Part shown: positions 44,973 through 54,833 of the stretch, piece after piece
Numbering within the stretch: the first letter of the stretch is position 1
How the letters are laid out: each line of letters starts with the position of its first letter
Assembly (NCBI GenBank): GCA_025331125.1
Contig: JAOALB010000047.1
Span: forward strand, 124,001-188,000
Reading direction: 5' to 3'
Source of the DNA: Mycogone perniciosa
Taxonomy: Eukaryota > Ascomycota > Sordariomycetes > Hypocreales > Hypocreaceae
Length of the DNA: 64,000 nt
Position numbers and translations under genes: made by a program
Notes under the pieces: generated by a model
Seen by the model: the letters and a program-made list of their open reading frames with translations, nothing else
The model's database searches: none
What the model was told of the DNA's origin: nothing

Positions 44973-46324
44973 GCTGTGCAACGGCTCAAGATGGGTTACA
45001 CGAGAGCGTCCCAAGTCAAGAAGCCTTTGGTGAAGACAATTGTTAGGGATATAAGCGAGAGCAAGAAAAAGAATGGGAGATTAGATGCTGGATCGGAAAA
45101 TGTGCCGAAAGGGGCGCATCCGCAGCTACGTACGAGTAGCTAGCAGAATCCGCACAGCACAATTGATTGATTGCTTTTGGCTTTGTGGGAGAGACAGACA
45201 GCTCATTCGGCATGCGTTTCGTATTTGGTCCTGGCGTCGTCATCAACAGAAAAGAGCAAGATCCGGCTCTCACTGTCGATCAGCAACCAACCACTGTGAA
45301 GATCCCTGCACCCTCAAGCATGTCTGTCGTCTAATGCAGGATGCCTCAGTCGGGACGCCACGCCGTTCATTTGTTGCCCAACCTGGATTAGACAGCACGA
45401 AGGGAAGAAGGGAGGATGAATCATTGGCATTGTCAAACATCGGATCACGGAAACGACGGCGCTTTATCTGCCCAGCATAGCTTAGCTTGGAACCTCGTAA
45501 TCGCATCTGCCGAGACTGCACTGCCTTGTTTTATTTTTCCTTGTTTGCCTGTGCCTGTGCACTGAGATTATCTTGCCGATCCACATTGTTGTCCTTGGAA
45601 CGTGGGTCAAATGTCTATCAAATTGACTTGTGACCTCATCCGGCCGATGAAGATCATATGCATCTAATACTATGGAGTACTATGTACCAACTACGGGGTA
45701 CTACCAACAAGTTCCCACAAGGCAACATCCCGCTGTGAAGAGATTTCTTTGGGAATAAAAGCAAACAGAGCATCTAGTGGGATACTATATCCGGACTTCT
45801 TCGGGCGCTAAGTAAAACAGACTTTTATCGCATATTGGACAGCTTCAACTGTCTCAACTTGTGTAAGGGGGCTGTGCCACTTGCTGCCAAGGACCAACCG
45901 CCACCACTTCTGCGACAGCGCATCCAGTGGATCGGCTTTAGGCTTCGCTGAGGTCGGCCAGAGGATTGGCCCTGGAAAATCAGGGATCTGACGGCCCACT
46001 GTAAATCTGCAAGCCACTGATGCTCCCCCTGTACAATGACGGTTTCGTTGCTGGAGTTGAACTGGTTGGTAATACTAGTATAGTAGTACTACGTCGTACT
46101 CCGTACTTACTACTCGCAAGGGCTCCTTTGGTAGTAGGCTTCAATCCCAGGAGCTCTCTTCCTCCCGCCATTGATCGCATTTCCCTTCTATCAACTCCAT
46201 CTCCATCGTCGTTACAGCTGAATAGCCGTGTGGTGAGAAGCAGTGCTGCTTCGTTTCTGCTGCAGCTTCCACGGGGCTCGACGCCCTTTCAATCGCTCTT
46301 TTTCTTTGTCTATTTCTGCCCATC
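44973..46324. other. Divergent intergenic region
   Basis: 1.35 kb between the divergent PLC-like and SUR7-like starts. It contains copies of the dispersed element (45674-45710, 46075-46110). No supported gene. The 200 nt before 46325 are pyrimidine-rich, as in many fungal promoters. Confidence 0.5.
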
Positions 46325-47259
46325 ATGGCCGGCCCCAATGTGCGCCGCAATACGACCTTCGCTGCCGGCCTTTGCTACTTCATCGCACTCCCGTTCCTGA
46401 TTCTCGTCCTTATCGGCAACACTCATATCAATAGCGTTCTCAACGATATCTATTTCTTCAAGCTCGATGTCGCCCAGATCATCCCCATTTCCGTTGCCAA
46501 TTCCAATTTGCTGAATTCCGTGGCTCGGAGTCTTGGTCTCCATGACTTCTACCAAGTCGGCCTGTGGAACTTCTGCGAGGGCTACAACGATGAGTGCGTC
46601 TACCTTGTTCTTTTCTTATATGTGGTTCCAATTGCTAATACAATGGCTGTACTCCGTATAGAGGCGTGACCTTTTGTTCCAAACCGACAGAGTTCTACTG
46701 GTTCAACCCTGTCGATGTCCTTGTCAGCGAGCTCCTCGCCGGCGCCAGAATCGCCCTGCCCTCCCAGGTCGTCACCATCCTGCAGCTTCTCAGGCTAGGC
46801 CAGAATATTATGTATGCATGTTTCATGGCCGGTACTGTCGTCAACGTCGTCCTTCTGCTTCTCACACCACTCGTCATCAAGACGCGCTGGTTCAGCCTGG
46901 GCTTGTCCGTGCTGGGCGCCCTCTCTGGCCTGGTCCTCACCATTGCGGCCATTATCGCCACAGTCATCAGTATCGCTTTCAAGATTGCTCTCACTGCGCA
47001 GGATCAGCTGAACATTCAGGCTGAGATTGGCGTCAAGATGTTTGCTTTCATGTGGATCGGCGCCCTGCTGACGGACTTGGCCTTCTTGTTACATGCTGCC
47101 ATGGGCTGCTGCTGCAGGCCGCAGAGGGCCAGACGTGGACAGGATACGAATACGAATGCGACCGAGATGAGCGAGGCCACACCATCGGAAGGTACCCAGG
47201 AGAAACGCTCCTCTTTAACATTGCCGAAATTTGTTCGCCGGAGGAAGGGCGCCCCTTGA
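46325..47259 (+). CDS. SUR7/PalI family membrane protein
   Basis: Claudin-like four-TM plasma-membrane protein of the SUR7/PalI group, associated with eisosomes, cell wall integrity or pH signalling. Exons 46325-46593 and 46662-47259; the 68-nt intron has an ATTGCTAATAC branch. The spliced product has 288 residues. TM1 is AAGLCYFIALPFLILVLIG. The extracellular loop holds the family motif GLWNFCEG, and a second Cys follows in GVTFCSKP with the conserved FNPVDVLVSELL. Three more TM segments follow (MAGTVVNVVLLLLTPLVI; LGALSGLVLTIAAIIATVI; FAFMWIGALLTDLAFLLH), then CCCRPQRARR and a basic cytosolic tail. The intron's last 11 nt are a copy of the dispersed ACTCCGTA element ending at the acceptor. 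Confidence 0.88.
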
Positions 47260-47698
47260 GGGAAGCTGTGTACGGCTGGCGTTTGGATAGGGGTAATTGG
47301 AACAGGGTTCAGCTATTTTGTCAGGTTTACGCTACCTGCGAGACGCTGGTCTATTGTGATGGTGAGTGATACCAAAGATATGTGTTGGCGAATGAGTAAC
47401 TTGGGCATTGCATGTGGAAGGAAAGGCTGACTTGCCTATGAATAAGTACATCACTGATAGAAGAGGATTTGTATAAAGATAGATGAATGTTCGGTTTATA
47501 TAGGGTAGCTCATTAAAGATTGCTCAGATGCATTGAAGCAATAATTTCAGATATCTTCCTGCTGCGCCAAACTATCACAGTCGATGGAAGTTGATGTGGA
47601 AGTGAGCCAGTATTTTTCTTAGTGTCATAAAATTAGAGAATCAAGCGAAGCTAGCAAAGGAGAAAGACTACGGTGGGGAATAGAATCTTCTTGTATGC
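47260..47698. other. Intergenic region between converging genes
   Basis: About 440 nt, AT-rich. No gene; presumably the two 3' UTRs. Confidence 0.5.
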
Positions 47699-48538
47699 TT
47701 ATGGCTGCTTTTCCAAGTGAATAATCTGTCGATCGAACCCAGTCACAGCGTTACTCGACCACACCACTTCTCCGTCCCTGACGTCTGCAACAGGGATAAC
47801 GGCTTCCTTTGCAAGACCATTCTCCAGGGCCCATCTTCGTGAGACACCCAACTTGCAGCCAGACTCACTACTTGGGGTAACGAAGCCACCATCGCGCCAG
47901 AAGTACAGCGTGTCACAGAGTCCGCCCATGACTTCACCGCGGTCATTGTGTATGAGAACCTCAGTCGCGCCGAAGCTGCCGTCATCTAAACCAAGCTGCT
48001 CCCACAGAAGATTGTATTCGCCACGGTAGGACGTCTTGTGCTTGGTAAAGAGCGAAGGCTTTGTAGGCTCTGGAGCTAGGTAGACGCGGCTCTTGGAAAG
48101 GGTTGCGATCGCCTCTTCATCGAAGGCCGGTGATAGTGAGAGGGGGTAGCGGTGGTCGTTCCTCAAGGGCCTTTCTTTGGAGCGGAAACTTAGACCGGCG
48201 TCCTTCTTGAAGCTGAGACGAACAATGAAGCCCTTGGCGGGATTTGTAGCGAGTTCTCCATGGGTCGAGAGCATGTATGATTCAATTTCCTTGGCTAGTG
48301 TTTGTAGCCGGTTTTCTTTGTTGAGATTGTCGACAACGGCACTCCAGGACAAGTCGGCAGCAGCCGCTCGCATTCAGTCAATGCTATACTGCAGGAAGTA
48401 GCAGTAGGACACTGGAGCCGGCATGGAGGGATCATGGGGGTTGGGATTAAGACCAGCGGAGTAGATGGGTGTGGTGGTAATCTCAAACCCGGAGTCAGAG
48501 ATAATTGCCTGGACGGCTGGATCTAGAGTTGGAGACAT
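47699..48538 (-). pseudogene. Aminodeoxychorismate lyase-like (class IV aminotransferase) with an in-frame stop
   Basis: PLP-dependent class IV aminotransferase fold, closest in layout to fungal 4-amino-4-deoxychorismate lyases (folate/PABA pathway). ATG 48538 opens MSPTLDPAVQAIISDSGFEI and runs to YCYFLQYSID, then TGA (48374-48376). The same frame continues at once as MRAAAADLSWSAVVDNL and stays open to TAG/TAA at 47699. Relatives have an Arg in this position (the H-x-D-R-hydrophobic pattern after a tyrosine), so TGA most simply derives from CGA by one C-to-T change. Later hallmarks are intact: KTSYRGEYNLL with the PLP lysine, EVLIHNDRGEVMGG, and SSNAVTGF. Full length would be about 279 residues. 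Alternatives are translational readthrough, re-initiation at the adjacent ATG, or a sequencing error. Confidence 0.75.
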
Positions 48539-49044
48539 CGCGAGGCACCTTTGTAAAAGGAATAATGAGCGATATAGTGGCAGATGACGACGACGATGGA
48601 GGATAGAGGGACACACGGTTTGGTCTACTTTGCTACTCTTATACTTTTACACCTATGAGATAAAGGCTCCCTCATAGGTGACCGACTGACCTTCTGCAGA
48701 TGAAATAATAAACTGGAATGCAGAATTAGGCAGGAGATGCGTTAGTGGTCGTAGCACAATGAATTGTAAATGTTTCCGAACCAACACAGACACACCTTTG
48801 ACACGAATGCCCAACAAGGACTCACTTAAGCAAGCTAGTAGATAGTATCATTGGCCAGATCTATCCGTTATGGATTTTGTAGCTAATATTAGCATCCGAT
48901 TTCCTCAACCTTCCTTGGTACACGCAAACAACGGTTTAAACACACTTCCACACAGTTGTGGTTGCATTGTGCTTAGCCGCTCATGTTACATTGCCTCTCC
49001 TCCACGCCATTTATGTTACTATACTCTTGAAACCAATTCATATC
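48539..49044. other. Intergenic region
   Basis: About 500 nt upstream of the lyase-like gene. No gene supported. Contains its promoter and the 3' end of the small secreted-protein gene. Confidence 0.4.
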
Positions 49045-49376
49045 TATGTCCGAGAGGTTGCTGCCCTGCCAGTTCTGGCTCGACTCGATGGCCTCACCAC
49101 GAGCGGCGAGCAAAGGGGAGGTACAGGGCACCTGGAGGGACCCAATAAAAACTCACTCGCTGTTTGGGTATTGGGTGCACTTTGCAACGGAGCAGTGGTA
49201 GGTAGAATGCCAAGGATGGCTTTAGAACTTGGTCTTACCACGGGCTTTGCCGAGTCCAGGAGAGCTTGCTGGCTGCGGCTCAGAGAGCCAGGGGCTATTG
49301 GCGCGGGAGCCACAGAGGAAGAGGCTACAAGAGCCGTGAGCCCAATGACAAAGGACTTGAGTTGCATCTTGAGCAT
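49045..49376 (-). CDS. Putative small secreted protein
   Basis: ATG 49376 (MLKMQLKSFVIGLTALVASS) begins a clear signal peptide, followed by APAPIAPGSLSRSQQALLDS. The first exon most likely ends at 49239 with donor GTAAGA, and an acceptor at 49180 leads into CTQYPNSE. A second donor (GTGAGT at 49156) may lead to a short last exon. The unspliced frame reaches TAG at 49047. Depending on splicing the product is 54 to 110 residues. No domain is recognised. It could be a small secreted effector- or wall-type protein; the 3' structure is unresolved. Confidence 0.5.
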
Positions 49377-50697
49377 GTAGATAGTGGAACTTGGTTCTGG
49401 GTGCCGGTGGTTTAAATGCTGTCGGGATTTGGATTGAAGTGATTGATGAGTGATTGCTTTCGTCTTGATGGCCGTAATGTCGGCTTTATACTTCCAAAAG
49501 TCTTCAGGACCAGCATAGGATCACACATTCATTTCCTATCAGTTATCTTAATTGCAAAGGCCAGCCGCTCTAGGCAGACATCGGACATCATGATGCCTTC
49601 TAATACCAAATGCGTCAATAGTTCTCGGTATCTTGCAGCTTGCAAGTCATCGGGTCATATTCAGCTTCTTCACCGACGGCAAACCACTGAAAAAGTGTAG
49701 ATTTCCGGGTGAAAACAAACGACAAACTCGTTTTCCTAACAAGCTTCGTCCAATATTACGGGAGTATACATTAACAAAATCATGGCAAGCATAAAGCGAG
49801 TCACATGATGTGATATCCCCCCCTTACAGACATGAGGCTAAATACGAGAGACTGGGCCAAAAGACGGCAACTACATAAGTGGCGCTGGAATGAAACAATT
49901 GTAGAGCATCTTGTTGGATAGCATCTTGTTGGATAGCAACTCGGGTGTTGATGTGATCGTTTCTCACGGGGCACTTCTGGTAATATTCATTTGCTCGTGA
50001 TCACCCCTGAACGAACCACTCCGTATCTATGACATATCTTGTTCTCCTCTATCAATCACCATGTCTTTAGTCATTCCCGACCTAAAGGGAGATGTCATAA
50101 ATTGTATATGCAGACATCGTGCCAAGGGCTAGCTGTGTTCCTCTCGTGCCCGAGCATCGTTTTGGTTTGTCGGGGCATCGCTGGGTTAGGAGTTGAGTAT
50201 AGAGACAACAAACCCTTCTACCCTGTGGGCATCGGATAAGAACTTCTACTCTATAGGGGTTGGTTCAAGAGCTCAGATACGGGAATCTTGATGAAGGAGT
50301 GGATGGCATCGAGCCCATATCCAAGTGCTACGGGCCTTTCTGTCGCGTTTGCTGTAAAGAGTTGGGCCATCTCTGTAGTCGGGCGGCCGTGTAAACACTC
50401 GGCCTTTCGACTGAATGCTCTAATTGTGCAGAGGCAGCGAGATTCTGTTCTCAGATATGTTAGTGAATGCCTCATGAGAAGCTGAGGGGAAAGTACCCTC
50501 ATCTCAAAGCGTCTAGCTATTCATAGCTCCTACGTTTCGACCAGCTTAGCTCGTCCCTCGCTATCGTGCGGGAGTCGTCCCGAGTCGCATAAATGTTCTC
50601 AAACAATGCTGCAACTCGGGAAAAGTGCAGTTGTCATAAAAATGTTGTTGGATCCAGTCATAGCCATCGTGTAGAAATCCATCGACCGGGTGAGGTT
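49377..50697. other. Intergenic region with coding-like fragments
   Basis: 1.3 kb without an intact gene. On the minus strand two stretches read like protein: 50699-50574 (KPHPVDGFLHDGYDWIQQHF, later FPELQHCLRTFMRLGTTPAR) and about 50380-50251 (MAQLFTANATERPVALGYGL, ending VSELLNQPL). I cannot join them convincingly and recognise no family. 49905-49945 has a direct duplication of GCATCTTGTTGGATA. Confidence 0.4.
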
Positions 50698-51759
50698 TCA
50701 ATATCTACTAGAATGATGAGGTATGAGCAAGCCAAAGCCCAAGTGCTGTGGCTGGCCCGCTGATGTTGGTGCCGCTGAGCGCAAGGTAGATGCCTCTTGC
50801 GTGTGTACAACATCTGGATGGTGCATGGCAGGCAGTTGTAATTGTTGCCGCTGTTGTGGCTGTGGATACAGGTGTTGATAATGATGGGGTGCCGGCTGTT
50901 GATGCTGTCTTGCTATGTCCCGAAGCCGTGCTGTCGTTGCTGCGGCGATTGCTGCTACCTGTGGAGGTGGCGCTGAGGGCATCGCGGCGATGGTTTCCTG
51001 TACAATTGTGGGTATCAGGGCTAGGAGAGTCTTGTGAAGCTCGCTCTCCTGCTCTGCCGCCGCCTGTGCTGTCGCCTGCGCCTTTAATTCTTGTCGATCG
51101 AGTAAGTCCTCTTCCTCGTCATCAGAATTCAGAATTCGTCGTGGCCGGCGCCGCCTCGTAGAGGCATTCTGTTCATCGGACTCGCCCTCTTCTTCGCGGG
51201 CCTTCAGGTCCCTCAAGATATTGCCTATATCTGCATCCTTGAGAAGGAGATTAGGCTCATCCGCCTGCATGGCCTCACGAATGGCTCGACAATTCTTCCC
51301 TTCCTCAGACAATGCCTTGATCTTCTCAAAGTGACGTCGTCGAAGAGCGCCTAGACGGTGCTCGGGAAACTTGGCCGGGTCCTCCGGGGGATGATTGTGC
51401 TCGCCACACATAACCTCAGGGACCCAGACGTTGCCTAGCAGCCTCTTCTGCGTAACCTTCATTCTAAACGGACATCCCATCTTCCTCGTGCGGGACTTCC
51501 TCGCACCGGTAGAGGAGGAAGCGCGCTTGCGATCCCCACATGCACAGGCAATATCATAGCGGCGCGCAACGCCATTGGTGTCGTAATTGCAGGGTCGGAC
51601 TTTGACCAAGGCATAGCCCTGCGATTTGGCATGGCGTTGAAGGGCGCGAAATGCGTGATCGAGAGTCGGGTAAGTCCCCTCGACTGATGGCGGCTCCAAT
51701 GGCATCTTGACTGGCGTTGTGATCGCCTCAGCCCGAGATTCGCAGTGGCCGCTGTCCAT
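50698..51759 (-). CDS. FAR1/WRKY-GCM1-like zinc-finger DNA-binding protein
   Basis: 353 residues from ATG 51759 (MDSGHCESRAEAI). The N-terminal domain resembles the FAR1/MULE-derived DNA-binding fold: TLDHAFRALQRHAKSQGYAL, a Cys pair (IACACG), then MGCPFRMKV and the closing CGEHNHPP, giving a C-C-H-H zinc ligand pattern. It continues with RHFEKIKALSEEGKNCRAI, a helix-turn-helix-like stretch that follows this domain in Mutator transposases. Next come a basic cluster RRRRPRR, an acidic SDDEEEDL patch, and an Ala/Gln/His-rich tail. The MULE transposase catalytic domain is absent, so this looks like a domesticated DNA-binding remnant or transcription factor. No terminal inverted repeats were identified. 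Confidence 0.7.
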   Translation of the reverse strand: MDSGHCESRAEAITTPVKMPLEPPSVEGTYPTLDHAFRALQRHAKSQGYALVKVRPCNYDTNGVARRYDIACACGDRKRASSSTGARKSRTRKMGCPFRMKVTQKRLLGNVWVPEVMCGEHNHPPEDPAKFPEHRLGALRRRHFEKIKALSEEGKNCRAIREAMQADEPNLLLKDADIGNILRDLKAREEEGESDEQNASTRRRRPRRILNSDDEEEDLLDRQELKAQATAQAAAEQESELHKTLLALIPTIVQETIAAMPSAPPPQVAAIAAATTARLRDIARQHQQPAPHHYQHLYPQPQQRQQLQLPAMHHPDVVHTQEASTLRSAAPTSAGQPQHLGFGLLIPHHSSRY

Positions 51760-52817
51760 CAGCTTTCCACGCAATGCCCAATGGCTTGATTTGGTGTGAA
51801 GAATAGACACGAGGCCACTCAAGGCCCAGGGCTCGAGGAGCTGGGAATAGCTATAGAGGTACGCATTGAGAGAACAATTCTACGAAGTATTAATAGTACT
51901 CGTACTCCATCCGTACTGAGGGGGAATAAGAGTACGGAGCACACAGGCCCAAGAGTGGGGTTTAATGCTACGTTAACACTAGGAGTAGTAGTAGTACTTC
52001 GTACTCACCAGGTAATTTAACCAGGACCATGCGCTATGCTCACTGTGGCATCAGCAGGCGGCCTCAAATGCATGAGATTGTCTTGAGGCCCAATCACAAG
52101 ACCGGAATTACATCAACTTCCGTAACTGGTTCTAGATGTGCCGCGTATTTACGGAACAATAGTAATACTATGTAACTACGATACTACGGAGCAATAGTGC
52201 TACTACGAGTACGATAGTAATACTACGTTGTAGTTCGTAGATAATATTCTCATCAATTTTATCAAATACTAGATGTACCTCTAAGAGAGTAGTAGGAGTA
52301 TTAGTATTCGTCCTCTGTATAACACATACTGTGCTAAATGCTATTTTATGTATGCCCGCTATGGCTTTGACTGCGTCATGGAAAGTCTACGAGTACTCCG
52401 TATTCTATCCAATCCAGATAAACAAATGCTCACCAAACTGCAAACACATTCCATTTCAATGCCTTCCTTTTTGGATGACACCGTTTGGATTGCAGGGTCT
52501 ACGCGGCATGTGGAAACAAAAATGAATGAAATTAGGAGTTACACACAGTACTCGTACCTCGTGAGGCCGTGTACTACTCGCACATCAGACAAGGGGCTTG
52601 AGGGGCTAAGCTGGCCTGGGCGAAAAGCCCATGGAAGGAGTTGGTTTCTCAAACATACACTCAGTCGTCGCGAACACCACACTGGGGTATCAGATTGGAG
52701 GCCTGAATTTAATTCGCCGTCTCTACTGCGGGCTGTCGTTTTGTCTAGGCATTGCGAAGCAGTCAAAGGCGGCTCTTCTTCTGTTTTGCTGCACAGCGAC
52801 GAACCTGATCCATCTCT
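51760..52817. other. Divergent intergenic region with many short element copies
   Basis: 1.05 kb between divergent starts. TACTCGTACTCC, GAGTACGGAGCAC and GTACTTCGTACT variants occur at 51895-52000, and TACTACGGAGCAATAG-like repeats at 52165-52240. No supported gene. Confidence 0.5.
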
Positions 52818-54518
52818 ATGTTGTTATTCAGGAACCTCTGGCGCGCCGCGCTGGCGTCTGCAGGTGAGGACTACCCCTTTGACCAATCCAACACCACACC
52901 AACACAGCACTCTCGATCTATACAACAGCATCCAAAGAAAATATACGCATTGCAACAATGACGAGACGAGCGATTCTCCCTTGATGACGATGACTAATAT
53001 CCTCAGCAGCCTTTGCGCCGTTCTTGGCCCTCGCCGATGATAGCGACAACCCCCCTGGCCAATCGACCTTCATCTCTCCCGACAACTCGCTCGCATTCGC
53101 ATTCACCGTCCCGGACAATGGCAATACAGACGTCTACTTCAGCCTGCGCGTATCCACGTCGCGCTCGTGGGGCGCCATAGGCCTCGGCAGCGACGTGATG
53201 GCCGGCGCCCTGTTCCTCATGATCTACCAAAACGATAAGGGCGACAATGTCACCTTCTCGCCGCGCCTCGCCTATGGCAACTACGAGCCCGCTTACTATC
53301 CGGATCTTGAGTTCGAGATATTCCCCGGCACTGGCGTCGCCGATGGCTACATGACTTTGAACGCGCGCTGCATCAGACACTGCCGCAGCTGGCCCGCCGG
53401 CGGGACCTCCAAGGGCTATATCGACGTCTCCTCGCCGAACCAGAAGGCCCTTTACGCCCTCGGTCCCAGTGAGGGCTTCAGCAATAACTACCGGGATGCC
53501 CCCCTAAAGATGCACTCCGAGTATGGCACCTTCATCATTGACATGAAGAGGACACAGGGCCGGCCTGATTTGCCTGTCCTGACCAAGAACTCGGAGAGCG
53601 AGGGCACGACGCTAGACAGCCGGGCCACGGGCAAGTCGGATTGGAAGGCTGCTGTCCACGCTGCATTTTTGGTCTTCTCCTTTTTGGCGTTGATTCCTGC
53701 TGGCGCTATTCTCATCAGGACCGAGAAATATGCCAAGTTTCACAAGTTCAATCAGACAGCGGCTTTAATCTTGATTTTGGCTGGTTTTGGTTTGGGAATT
53801 GCAATGAGTTTCAACTATCAACGAGTAAGCTCTTCTTTGGGGGTTATCCCGATATTTTGAATTAGTATTCACTGAATATCTCTCCAGTCCCGCGGTTTCT
53901 ATTCCGTCCACCAAGTCCTTGGGTACATCATCATCCTCCTAATGCTGGGCCAGCTCGCCCTCGGCCTTCTCCACCATATCGAGTGGAAGAAGACTCAGAA
54001 GCCCACAAAGTTCAGCAAGATTCATGTCTGGGTCGGGCGAATTGTCATGGCCCTTGGCGGAGTAAATTGCTACATGTACGTCCCTCCCTGCTACCCCTTT
54101 CCCAGCTTAGCCCCCTTACTCACCACAACTCAGCGGCTTTGGCTTCGCCGGCGATCGCAAATATGGCCTCATTGTTGTGGGCATTGTCTTCTTGTTTCTC
54201 ATCTGCATCATCGCCTTCGGCATATGGACAGCAAAACGCCAGCAGCCCCCACGCCGCCAGGCAGGCCCTGCTGGATTCGAGGGCCTCAACCACAGCTACC
54301 AACAACAGCAGCCGCAGCCATGGCGAAGCTCTGGTATTCATGGCTCAGGACCGGCACCAGAATACCCCTCTGATCCACCACCAGGGTACGAGGCCCCGTC
54401 AGCACAGCCAATTGGCCTCCGGAGCGTATCTCCCTGGAGAAGCTCAAGCCCGGAAAGGCGCTATGAAGATGAGCCAATGAACCTAGGATCAGCCCAGAAG
54501 CCAAGGGAGTTTGCATGA
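52818..54518 (+). CDS. DOMON domain / cytochrome b561 integral membrane protein
   Basis: Secretory-pathway haem protein predicted to move electrons across a membrane. Exons: 52818-52863, 53007-53824, 53888-54075 and 54134-54518 (introns 143, 63 and 58 nt), 478 residues. The first exon completes a signal peptide, MLLFRNLWRAALASA then AAFAPFLALA. The DOMON/CDH-cytochrome-like domain spans about 30-200 (SLAFAFTVPD, SWGAIGLGSDVMAGALFLMI). The b561 domain has about five TM helices from residue 230, with candidate haem histidines in KFHKFNQ, YSVHQVLGY, LLHHIEW and KIHVWVGR. The tail is Pro/Gln-rich and cytosolic. The first exon is inferred: 53006 has a good acceptor with a GACTAATAT branch, and only the ATG at 52818 gives a signal peptide in phase. 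Confidence 0.85.
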
Positions 54519-54833
54519 AGACAATCATGCGCGTGTGTTTGCATTTAGGCCGCGGAGCTGGCGTTGGTTGGCAATGGAAACGGGCAAAGCTATTGTATGA
54601 ATGACTAAACGGATGGGCTATTTTTCTATTCCAATATTCTTTTGGGTGAATTTTTGTATCAATAATAAATCAGTGCCCAGATGTCTAGAATTGCTGGTAA
54701 TTCTTAGGACAACGGGTTAGATAGGAAAGCTGAGGTTGAAGGCCCAGCTTAATGAGGCTTCTCTGTCCCCTATTGGAGCTTGGTCGTCTTTAACTTCATA
54801 AGAATCAGTTGAAGTTGGACCTTGAAGCTCCTG
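54519..54833. other. Intergenic region between converging genes
   Basis: About 315 nt of AT-rich sequence. No gene; holds the 3' end of the DOMON gene (AATAATAAA at 54661-54669). Confidence 0.5.
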
